Source of the DNA: AP-15 sp035509615
GTDB taxonomy: Bacteria; Pseudomonadota; Alphaproteobacteria; ATCC43930; CGMCC-115725
Assembly (NCBI GenBank): GCA_035509615.1
Contig: DATJLK010000055.1
Coordinates: 1 to 11,819, forward strand
DNA length: 11,819 bases
Direction of reading: 5' to 3'
Part shown: positions 1-6,007 of the stretch, piece after piece
How the letters are laid out: each line of letters begins with the position of its first letter
Position numbering within the stretch: position 1 is the first letter of the stretch
The notes under the pieces: generated by a model
What the model was told of the DNA's origin: nothing
Database searches by the model: none
The model's input: only the letters and a program-made list of their open reading frames with translations
Made by a program: the position numbers and the translations under genes

Positions 1-63
1 CGGGGGAGGGTAGGCGACGAGGGTGCATAACGACCGCCGGCGAGGGACTCTCGATCGGCCTCG

Positions 64-1887
64 CTACTCCACCGTGACGCTCTTGGCGAGGTTGCGCGGC
101 TGGTCGACATCGGTGCCCTTGATGACCGCCGTATGATAGGCGAGCAACAGGATCGGGATCGCATAAAGCAGGGGCGCGACAAACGGGTCGCACTCCGGTA
201 CGGTGATGCCATAGGCAAGCCGATCGGCGAGCCGAGCCACCCCCGATCGATCCGAGATCATCACCACGCGGCCGCCGCGCGCCATGACCTCCTCGACATT
301 GCCGAGGGTTTTTTCAAAAAGATCGTCGTGCGGGGCCAACACGATGACCGGCACGCTCTCATCGATCAAGGCGATCGGCCCGTGCTTCATCTCGCCCGCG
401 GCATAGCCTTCGGCGTGGATATAGGAAATTTCCTTGAGTTTCAGCGCCCCTTCGAGCGCCAGTGGAAAGGCGCCGCCGCGCCCGAGATAGAGCACGTCGC
501 GTGCCTCGGAGATGGTCTGGGCGATCGCGCGCAGCCGCTCGTCATGGTTGAGGACCTCGGCGGCGCGCGACGGGATTTCGGTCAGATGGCCGACCAGTTC
601 GGCCTCGCGCTCGTGGGTGATCGCTCCCCTGACCCGCGCCATCGCGATCGTCAGCGCCGCCAGCACCGCGAGTTGGGTGGTAAACGCCTTGGTCGAGGCG
701 ACGCCGATTTCGGGGCCGGCCAACGTCGGCAAAATCGCATCGGCCTCGCGCGCGATCGAGCTTTCCGGCTGGTTGACGACGGCGATGATATGCTGCCTCT
801 GGGCGCGGGCATAGCGCAGCGCCGCCAGGGTGTCGGCGGTCTCGCCTGATTGCGAGATAAAGATCGCGGCTCCGCCGCGCGGCATTGCCGGCGCGCGATA
901 GCGGAACTCGGAGGCGATGTCGACCTCGACCGCGATCCGCGCGATGCGTTCGAGCCAGTATTTGGCAACCATGCAGGCATGGTAGGCGGTGCCGCAGGCG
1001 ATCAACGAGACCCGTTCGATGTCGGCGAGGGCAAACGGCAGTTCGGGGAGGTGGACGGTGCGCGTCGCCGGGTTGACGAGCGCGTTGATCGTGTCGCCGA
1101 TCACCGCCGGCTGCTCAAAGATCTCCTTCTGCATGAAATGGCGGTAATTGCCTTTGCCGATCAGCGCGCCGGAAGCCGCCGATTCGCGGATTGGCCGATC
1201 GACTGGCTCGTTCCCGGCGCCGAAGATCGTTACCCGGGAGGAGGTGACCACCGCCCAGTCGCCTTCATCGAGATAGGTGATGCGGCGGGTCAAGGGTGCG
1301 AGTGCCAGGGCGTCGGAGCCGAGAAACATCTCGCCGTCGCCATAGCCGATCGCGAGCGGGCTGCCGCGACGGGCGCCGATCAGTAAGTCGTGTTCGCCGG
1401 CAAATAGAAAGGCGAGCGCAAAGGCGCCTTCGAGTCGCGCCAGGGTCTGCGCCACCGCCTCCTGCGGCGCCAGCCCGTGATCGAGGAAATAGGTCACGAG
1501 GATCGCCACCGCCTCGGTGTCGGTCTCGGTCTGAAAGACATAGCCGAGTTCGGTCAACTCGGCGCGCAGCGCCTGGAAATTCTCGATGATGCCGTTATGG
1601 ACGACGGCAACGCGGTCGGTTGCGATCGGGTGTGCATTGGTCTCGGTCGGCAGGCCGTGCGTCGCCCAGCGGGTATGACCGATGCCGATCGCCCCTTGCA
1701 CCGGCTCGTTATCGAGCCGCCGCGCGAGGTTGACAAGCTTGCCCTCGGCGCGCCGCCGCTCGATGCGGCCATCGACCAAGGTCGCAATGCCGGCCGAATC
1801 ATAGCCGCGGTATTCGAGCCGCCGCAGCCCTTCGATCAGTCCCGCTGCAACGCTGTCTTTGGCGATGATGCCGATGATGCCGCACAT
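64..1887 (-). CDS. glmS: Glutamine--fructose-6-phosphate aminotransferase (isomerizing)
   Basis: Cytosolic enzyme that converts fructose-6-phosphate and glutamine to glucosamine-6-phosphate and glutamate, the committed step of amino-sugar synthesis. The 607 residues match the usual length (E. coli about 609). Seen: N-terminal Cys2 nucleophile in MCGIIGI; glutaminase-domain motifs EYRGYDSAG (25-33), GHTRWATHG (70-78) and HNGIIEN (97-103); a first SIS domain with CGTAYHAC (298-305) and SQSGET (345-350); STKAFTTQ (398-405); a second SIS domain with LEGALKLKE (478-486) and EGYAAGEMKHGP (493-504); and the canonical C-terminus DQPRNLAKSVTVE. The ATG overlaps the glmU stop as TGATG, and GGGGAG sits about 8 bases upstream inside glmU, so translation is probably coupled. 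No glmS ribozyme is possible in the 1-base overlap. The frame is intact and the call is very secure. Confidence 0.98.
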   Translation of the reverse strand: MCGIIGIIAKDSVAAGLIEGLRRLEYRGYDSAGIATLVDGRIERRRAEGKLVNLARRLDNEPVQGAIGIGHTRWATHGLPTETNAHPIATDRVAVVHNGIIENFQALRAELTELGYVFQTETDTEAVAILVTYFLDHGLAPQEAVAQTLARLEGAFALAFLFAGEHDLLIGARRGSPLAIGYGDGEMFLGSDALALAPLTRRITYLDEGDWAVVTSSRVTIFGAGNEPVDRPIRESAASGALIGKGNYRHFMQKEIFEQPAVIGDTINALVNPATRTVHLPELPFALADIERVSLIACGTAYHACMVAKYWLERIARIAVEVDIASEFRYRAPAMPRGGAAIFISQSGETADTLAALRYARAQRQHIIAVVNQPESSIAREADAILPTLAGPEIGVASTKAFTTQLAVLAALTIAMARVRGAITHEREAELVGHLTEIPSRAAEVLNHDERLRAIAQTISEARDVLYLGRGGAFPLALEGALKLKEISYIHAEGYAAGEMKHGPIALIDESVPVIVLAPHDDLFEKTLGNVEEVMARGGRVVMISDRSGVARLADRLAYGITVPECDPFVAPLLYAIPILLLAYHTAVIKGTDVDQPRNLAKSVTVE

Positions 1888-3242
1888 CAGTTTTTGCTCC
1901 CCAGCCGTGACCGGATCAGGGCGGCGCGGCCCGGCTTGTCGACCTGCTGCCCGCGCGCGAGGCTCAATGCGTCGGCCGGCACGTCACGAGTGACGACACT
2001 GCCGGCCGCTACGATGGCGCCGGCGCCGACCGCGACTGGTGCAACCAGTGCTGTATTAGAGCCGATAAAGGCGCGTTCGCCGATCGTGGTGCGCCACTTG
2101 TTAACACCGTCATAATTGCAGGTGATGGTGCCCGCGCCGATATTGGTCCCGGCCCCGACCGAGGCGTCGCCGATATAGGAGAGATGGCTGGCCTTGACCC
2201 CGGCGCCGAGACGCGCCTCTTTTATTTCGACAAAATTGCCGACATGCACGCCATGCTCAAGTACCGCCCCTGGGCGCAGCCGGGCGAACGGGCCGACTAT
2301 CGCGCCGCTGCCGACGACGGCACCCTCGACATGGCTGAACGAACGGATGCGAGCGCCGTCGCCGATCTCGACGCCGGCCCCAAAAAACACATTTGGCTCG
2401 ACCACGACATCGCGTCCAAGCCGGGTATCGGCGCTGAAGAACACGGTCTCGGGGGCAATCAGGGTCGCACCCCCCGCCATCGCGGCAGCGCGCAGCCGGT
2501 CCTGCATCAGCACCTCGGCGACGGCCAGTTCGGCGCGGGTGTTGATGCCGATCAGCTCCTCGGTCGGCAGCTCGATCACGCCGCACCGCAACCCTTTATC
2601 CGCGGCAAGCTGGATGATCGCTGTCAGATAGAATTCGTTTTGCGCATTGTTGCAGTCGAGCGCATCGATCAGTCCCGGCAGGTAGCGTGCCTGGATCAGC
2701 ATCAGACCACCCCAGCAGAGCCCGATGCCGAGTTCCTCCGGGCTGGCATCGGCGGCTTCGACGATCCGGCGAATCCCACCGTCCGGCGCCGCCACCAATC
2801 GGCCGTAGCGGCCGGGATCGTCAGGTCGCATGCCGGCCAACAGGATCGCGGCCGGGGATCGCCGCTGCGCCTCCAGCAGCTGCGCCAAAGTGGTGCTGCG
2901 CAACAGCGGCGTATCGCCGCAAAGCACCAGCACGTCGGTAATCGCCCCCTTCGGTGCGAGCTGGCCGGCGAGCGGGGCAAGTGCCGCCCGCACCGCGTCG
3001 CCGGTGCCGCGAGGCGGATCCTGGACGACGCTCTCGACCGGGTCGACGAGCCTCGCGACCGCCTCCATCCCCCGGCCGATCACGGCCACCGTCGCGGCCG
3101 GCGTCAGCGGTGCAAGCGCATCCAGCAAATGCACGATCATCGGCTGACCGGCGACCGGATGCATAACCTTGGGGATCGCGGATTTCATGCGGCTGCCGCT
3201 GCCGGCGGCAAGGATGATGGCGGCAAAGGCGGATCGGCTCAT
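1887..3242 (-). CDS. glmU: Bifunctional UDP-GlcNAc pyrophosphorylase / glucosamine-1-phosphate N-acetyltransferase
   Basis: Makes UDP-GlcNAc in two steps: acetyl-CoA-dependent acetylation of glucosamine-1-phosphate (C-terminal half), then uridylyl transfer from UTP (N-terminal half). From the ATG at 3242 it has 451 residues, normal for the family. Seen: the nucleotidyltransferase signature LAAGSGSRMKS (11-21) followed by PKVMHPVAGQPM; GTGDAV (79-84); the metal-binding CGDTPLL (108-114); then hexapeptide repeats of a left-handed beta-helix with the acetyltransferase segment SHLSYIGD, the GAGTITCNYDG motif and IGSNTALVAPV. An in-frame start 75 bases further out (3317) would add 25 residues ahead of the LAAG strand with no family counterpart, so 3242 is preferred. 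It is the first gene of a glmU-glmS operon. Confidence 0.97.
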   Translation of the reverse strand: MSRSAFAAIILAAGSGSRMKSAIPKVMHPVAGQPMIVHLLDALAPLTPAATVAVIGRGMEAVARLVDPVESVVQDPPRGTGDAVRAALAPLAGQLAPKGAITDVLVLCGDTPLLRSTTLAQLLEAQRRSPAAILLAGMRPDDPGRYGRLVAAPDGGIRRIVEAADASPEELGIGLCWGGLMLIQARYLPGLIDALDCNNAQNEFYLTAIIQLAADKGLRCGVIELPTEELIGINTRAELAVAEVLMQDRLRAAAMAGGATLIAPETVFFSADTRLGRDVVVEPNVFFGAGVEIGDGARIRSFSHVEGAVVGSGAIVGPFARLRPGAVLEHGVHVGNFVEIKEARLGAGVKASHLSYIGDASVGAGTNIGAGTITCNYDGVNKWRTTIGERAFIGSNTALVAPVAVGAGAIVAAGSVVTRDVPADALSLARGQQVDKPGRAALIRSRLGSKN

Positions 3243-3329
3243 CTTTGACTCGGAATCGAGATCCAAACGGCAACCCTGCGCGACTTTCGCGTCTCGCCAT
3301 CCTATTTTACAACACACAGATTATTACGA

Positions 3330-3338
3330 ATTATATCA
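3330..3338 (-). promoter_or_regulatory. Candidate extended -10 promoter for glmU-glmS
   Basis: On the minus strand this reads TGATATAAT, a perfect TATAAT (3330-3335) with an upstream TGn, as in extended -10 promoters. No recognisable -35 hexamer lies 16-18 bases upstream, which fits the extended type. Transcription would begin near 3323 and leave a leader of about 80 bases before the glmU ATG. Inferred from consensus only; other AT-rich stretches nearby (such as TAAAAT close to 3305) are weaker alternatives. Confidence 0.45.
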
Positions 3339-3600
3339 CAGCTGGCATCCGAATGCGGCTATGCCGAAGATGCCGGACCGCACAGCCGGGTGATTGCGCC
3401 CGACCGCGACATCGTTGGTCAATCGCGGGTTGGTTCGCGTCAACGCCGCGGCGCACCATGCTCGGATACGGCTGAGCCAGCCGGCGCTCGAAATATCGTA
3501 ATTGCGACCACGCATTTCCTCCGGCAAGTGCCACGCGCAAGCGGAAACGCGGAAGCGGAAACTCAGGGGCAGACCCGGCCGGTCGGCCGAGAGCGTGGCG

Positions 3601-3629
3601 CCGGAAGGAAGCTTGCGAAGCTGGTCCGG
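3601..3629. repeat. Nested imperfect hairpin
   Basis: Outer arms CCGGA (3601-3605) and TCCGG (3625-3629) enclose inner arms AGCTT (3610-3614) and AAGCT (3618-3622) around a GCG loop. An asymmetric AGGA/GG bulge separates the two stems. No T-run follows, so it is not a classical terminator. It lies just upstream of the palindromic promoter of the regulator gene; function unknown. Confidence 0.4.
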
Positions 3630-3639
3630 ATCGCGTAAT

Positions 3640-3669
3640 TTAGTCGCGAGGCGACTAACGGGCTATAAT
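3640..3669 (+). promoter_or_regulatory. Palindromic operator overlapping the regulator promoter
   Basis: A perfect inverted repeat, TTAGTCGC-GAG-GCGACTAA (3640-3658), is followed 5 bases later by a consensus -10 box TATAAT (3664-3669). The position expected for a -35 box (about 3640-3646) lies inside the left arm and is a poor match to TTGACA. Transcription would start about 18 bases before the ATG at 3694. This layout suggests control by a dimeric DNA-binding protein, possibly the downstream gene product acting on itself. The symmetry and the -10 box are seen directly; the regulation is inferred. Confidence 0.6.
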
Positions 3670-3693
3670 CTGTTCACAGGCTATCCAGTATAA

Positions 3694-4083
3694 ATGTCGG
3701 AAAGCAACAATATCCGCCCGATTACGGCGCCTGCTGTGAAAGGCCGCCGCGGGCGTCCGCGCAAGCATGCCCCACTGCATCAGCGGCTGCTGATCCCGGA
3801 GTTGCTGGCCTCGCGCGGCAAAACGATGAGCGAACTCTATGCCTTTGTCGGTGCGGGCGAGCGCGCAGTGGCACGATGGATTGCCGGTGACGAGCAGCCG
3901 TCCGACGACAGCCTGCGGCGGTTGATGGATTTTTTCCAATGCGACCGCCTTGATCTGGTGCCGGGTCCCGATCCGCATTTGCGCCCGGACACGCAAGAAT
4001 TCCTCGCTGCTTACAAACAACTCGCCGAACCGGCAGCCGAAGCGCTGCGACGCGCGGTGGGTTTGCCGCCCCGAAAACCCTGA
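3694..4083 (+). CDS. Small AT-hook plus helix-turn-helix DNA-binding protein (putative transcriptional regulator)
   Basis: A 129-residue basic protein. Residues 17-24 (GRRGRPRK) carry the RGRPRK core of an AT-hook, which binds the minor groove of AT-rich DNA. Residues about 44-90 (TMSELYAFVGAGERAVARW to DRLDLV) have the pattern of a Cro/CI-type (XRE) helix-turn-helix: helix, GAGERAVARWIAG turn and recognition helix, then SLRRLMDFFQC. A short C-terminal helix follows. The ATG lies about 18 bases after the predicted transcription start. No good Shine-Dalgarno is present (the nearest AGG is 13 bases away), so the transcript may be nearly leaderless. Its promoter overlaps a perfect palindrome, and phased AT-rich repeats follow the gene at 4131-4197; both could be its targets. 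A later start at the in-frame ATG at 3826 is possible but would lose the AT-hook. The target genes cannot be read from the sequence. Confidence 0.7.
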   Translation: MSESNNIRPITAPAVKGRRGRPRKHAPLHQRLLIPELLASRGKTMSELYAFVGAGERAVARWIAGDEQPSDDSLRRLMDFFQCDRLDLVPGPDPHLRPDTQEFLAAYKQLAEPAAEALRRAVGLPPRKP

Positions 4084-4130
4084 GCAAATGCGGACCCGGC
4101 CTGCCGACGATGCGGGTGCTTTGGTCGCCA

Positions 4131-4197
4131 TAAATTGTCTAAATAGGTCAAAATTGCATTGCTTAAATTGTCTAATCACGACTAATATCGTCTGTCG
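4131..4197. repeat. AT-rich phased direct repeats (candidate multi-site operator)
   Basis: The 12-base sequence TAAATTGTCTAA occurs twice (4131-4142 and 4164-4175), 33 bases apart or about three helical turns. Around each copy the core continues at 10-base steps: TTGTCTAAAT (4135-4144) then AGGTCAAAAT (4145-4154); and TTGTCTAATC (4168-4177), ACGACTAATA (4178-4187), TCGTCTGTCG (4188-4197). The CGACTAA inside the second unit equals the right arm of the palindrome at 3640-3658. The stretch is clearly more AT-rich than its surroundings and lies just upstream of a small ORF with a strong ribosome binding site. It looks like a cooperative binding array, which is inference. Confidence 0.5.
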
Positions 4198-4222
4198 CGA
4201 TTGCGCGATGGGAGGTACCGCC

Positions 4223-4477
4223 ATGCACTCGTTTGTTGAGACCGAAATCATCGCCCGCGAGGCGCGTATCGATCCGGAACTCGATGCGACCCGCGCCGGT
4301 CAACGGCTGATTGCGATCGGGCAGGCCCTCACGCTTGCCGGTGGCGATCTGAATTGCAATTTGTCGGCGCTTGACCTGCTGCTCGAAGGTGCTGCGGTGT
4401 GTTCGGTCGCGGTGTCGGCCGAACGCTGTTTTGCGATGCCCGGCGCTGCCGGGTCGCGTCGACACCACGGGCGTTGA
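4223..4477 (+). CDS. Small hypothetical protein (84 residues)
   Basis: An ATG at 4223 follows GGGAGG (4210-4215) by 7 bases, one of the best ribosome binding sites in the window, and the ORF stays open to a TGA at 4475-4477. The N-terminal half (MHSFVETEIIAREARIDPEL onward) is acidic and likely helical; the middle (SALDLLLEGAAVCSVAV) is hydrophobic; the C-terminus (GAAGSRRHHGR) is basic. I recognise no family. It lies directly downstream of the phased AT-rich repeats, which may be its control region, and 131 bases before the dehydrogenase, with which it might share a transcript. A chance ORF remains possible. Confidence 0.45.
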   Translation: MHSFVETEIIAREARIDPELDATRAGQRLIAIGQALTLAGGDLNCNLSALDLLLEGAAVCSVAVSAERCFAMPGAAGSRRHHGR

Positions 4478-4608
4478 TTCCGGGAGAGCTCGCATCGATC
4501 GCGATGTTGCCGCGCTCGAAGCATAGACTGATCGCAGACGCCGCGGACGGAGGTCGGCCGTCGGTGTGCCAAAGAGCTTAGCTGTGAGGATGCGTTGGGA
4601 GGCATCGG

Positions 4609-5694
4609 ATGAAAGCCGCCGTTTTGCATGCTGCGAACCAGCCGCTGACGATTGAAGAGGTTGCGGTCAACAAACCCGGACCGCGCGAAGTGCTGTTGTG
4701 CACCGCGTTCGCCGGGCTATGCCACAGCGACTTGCATTTTATCGAAGGGCTCTACCCGACCCCGACGCCGGTTGTGCTCGGTCACGAATCCTCGGCGATT
4801 GTCGAAGCGGTCGGGGATGGCGTGACCTATGTCGAGCCCGGCGACCACGTCATCACCTGCCTTAGCGTGTTCTGCGGCACCTGCCCGCAATGCCTGACCG
4901 GACACCCGAATTTGTGCGAAAATACCGAGGTTAAGATGCTGCCCGGCGTGGCGCGCCGCATGACCTGGAATGGACAACCGCTAAACCAGGCGTTCAACCT
5001 TTCCTCGTTTGCCGAACAGATGCTGGTGCACGAGAATTCGATGGTCAAGATCGATCCGGACATCCCGCTCGACCGCGCCGCCCTGGTTGGTTGCGGGGTC
5101 ATGACCGGGGTCGGCGCCGTGTTCAACGCCGCCAAGGTCGAGCCGGGATCGACCGTTGCGGTGATCGGCTGCGGCGGGGTCGGGTTGTCGGCAGTCAATG
5201 GCGCCGCCCTCGCCGGCGCCGAGCGGATCATCGCCATCGACACCATCGCCGCGAAATTGGAGCTGGCACGCCAACTCGGCGCTACCGATACGCTCAATGT
5301 CGGCAATGCCGACCCGGTCAAAGCGGTCCGGGATATGACCGGCGGCGGCGTCCACTATTCTTTCGAGGCGCTCGGCACCAAGGCGACGGCAGAGCAGGCG
5401 TTTCAGATGCTCCGCGCCGGCGGCACGGCGACGATTATCGGCATGGTGCCGTTGGGCGTGAAGATCGAATTGCATGGTGCTGATTTTCTGCGCGACCGCA
5501 AGATCCAGGGCACGTCAATGGGGGGCAACCGGTTTCGGGTCGACATGCCGCGGCTGTTGTCATTGTGGCGCCAGGGCCGGCTCAAACTCGACCATCTGAT
5601 CTCGGGTCGGCTCAAGCTGGCCGAGATCAATGATGGGTTCGCGGCCCTCAAAGCGGGAGCGCCGGTGCGCCAGCTGATCGATTTCGCCGTCTGA
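4609..5694 (+). CDS. Zinc-dependent alcohol dehydrogenase (medium-chain family)
   Basis: A 361-residue cytosolic NAD(P)-dependent dehydrogenase interconverting an alcohol and its aldehyde or ketone. Seen: GroES-like domain with catalytic zinc ligands Cys38 (GLCHSD), His59-Glu60 (GHES) and Cys162 (GCGVMTG); a structural-zinc lobe with Cys89, Cys92, Cys95 and Cys103; a Rossmann fold with GCGGVG (187-192) and Asp211 at the end of the second strand, which favours NAD over NADP. The four-cysteine lobe and GCGVMTG place it near the class III/NDMA-dependent-like ADHs, but it lacks enough markers to call formaldehyde dehydrogenase. Length is normal. GGGAGG (4597-4602) lies 6 bases before the ATG. The next gene is convergent, so it is monocistronic or transcribed with the small ORF upstream. 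Substrate unknown. Confidence 0.92.
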   Translation: MKAAVLHAANQPLTIEEVAVNKPGPREVLLCTAFAGLCHSDLHFIEGLYPTPTPVVLGHESSAIVEAVGDGVTYVEPGDHVITCLSVFCGTCPQCLTGHPNLCENTEVKMLPGVARRMTWNGQPLNQAFNLSSFAEQMLVHENSMVKIDPDIPLDRAALVGCGVMTGVGAVFNAAKVEPGSTVAVIGCGGVGLSAVNGAALAGAERIIAIDTIAAKLELARQLGATDTLNVGNADPVKAVRDMTGGGVHYSFEALGTKATAEQAFQMLRAGGTATIIGMVPLGVKIELHGADFLRDRKIQGTSMGGNRFRVDMPRLLSLWRQGRLKLDHLISGRLKLAEINDGFAALKAGAPVRQLIDFAV

Positions 5695-5719
5695 CCTGAC
5701 CGGCACAACTCTGGCGACC

Positions 5720-5736
5720 GCGGGTATAAGACCCGC
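5720..5736. terminator. Possible terminator-like stem-loop after the dehydrogenase gene
   Basis: Perfect 6-bp GC-rich stem (GCGGGT/ACCCGC) with loop ATAAG. No T-tract follows on either strand, so intrinsic termination would be weak; it could equally protect the 3' end of the mRNA. Confidence 0.3.
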
Positions 5737-5909
5737 TGCCAACGTCTGCGACGGCGGCGAGGTTCAAGGAGATCGAGGATCGGTGCGGTATTTCCGGTTT
5801 CGCGGGCGCGCCGCGCGATTGAGCTGTTCGCAACACCGCGGCCTGACGGGGTTGACGGCGACACGGCAGACAAACAAGCCAATCGTCACGAGATAGCGTC
5901 ACCGCGCTG

Positions 5910-5925
5910 CGCCTTTGAAAAGGCG
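5910..5925. terminator. Possible terminator-like stem-loop downstream of the MFS gene
   Basis: The arms CGCCTTT and AAAGGCG are perfectly complementary around GA; in RNA this would be a 6-bp stem with a 4-base loop. It lies about 80 bases beyond the transporter stop codon (minus strand). No T-run follows on the minus strand. Confidence 0.25.
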
Positions 5926-6007
5926 TGCAAGGCCAGGGGTCGGCGCCGGCGTCGCCCAAAAGAGGCGCCGCAAAGCACGCTCGATGTGCCGTTACTGGTG
6001 GCTGCCG

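Larger units (their letters stand above)
3243..3693. other. Intergenic region between divergent glmU and the HTH regulator
   Basis: About 450 bases without a credible gene; the short frames across it are Arg/Pro-rich and lack ribosome binding sites. It holds the glmU promoter candidate (3330-3338), two GANTC sites (GACTC 3247-3251, GAATC 3253-3257) just upstream of the glmU ATG, a short direct repeat GCGGAAAC (3541-3548 and 3555-3562), a nested hairpin (3601-3629), and the palindrome/promoter of the regulator (3640-3669). Confidence 0.7.
5695..6007. other. Intergenic region between convergent dehydrogenase and transporter genes
   Basis: About 310 bases between two convergent genes, with no credible ORF. 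It contains a perfect 6-bp stem with a 5-base loop, GCGGGT-ATAAG-ACCCGC (5720-5736), 26 bases after the dehydrogenase stop, and a second stem, CGCCTTT-GA-AAAGGCG (5910-5925), about 80 bases beyond the transporter stop on the other strand. Neither is followed by a clear T-run, so they are only possible transcript-end structures. Confidence 0.5.

Noticed and set aside
1..28. ATG on the minus strand at 28 after glmS, open to the window edge
   Set aside because: Only nine codons are visible and the upstream GGCGG is a weak ribosome site; not enough to call a gene.
2184..3248. Long plus-strand ORF (354 codons) opposite glmU
   Set aside because: Exact antisense of glmU, low-complexity Arg/Asp/His-rich translation, no family features; a GC-rich shadow frame.
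4163..4177. Possible CtrA box (TTAA-N7-TTAA) in the AT-rich gap
   Set aside because: The second half-site reads AATC rather than TTAA, so the match is poor; the 10-base repeats explain the stretch better.
3655..4251. Minus-strand ORF of 198 codons opposite the HTH regulator
   Set aside because: The plus-strand frame shows AT-hook and HTH patterns and a promoter; the minus frame has no recognisable domain.
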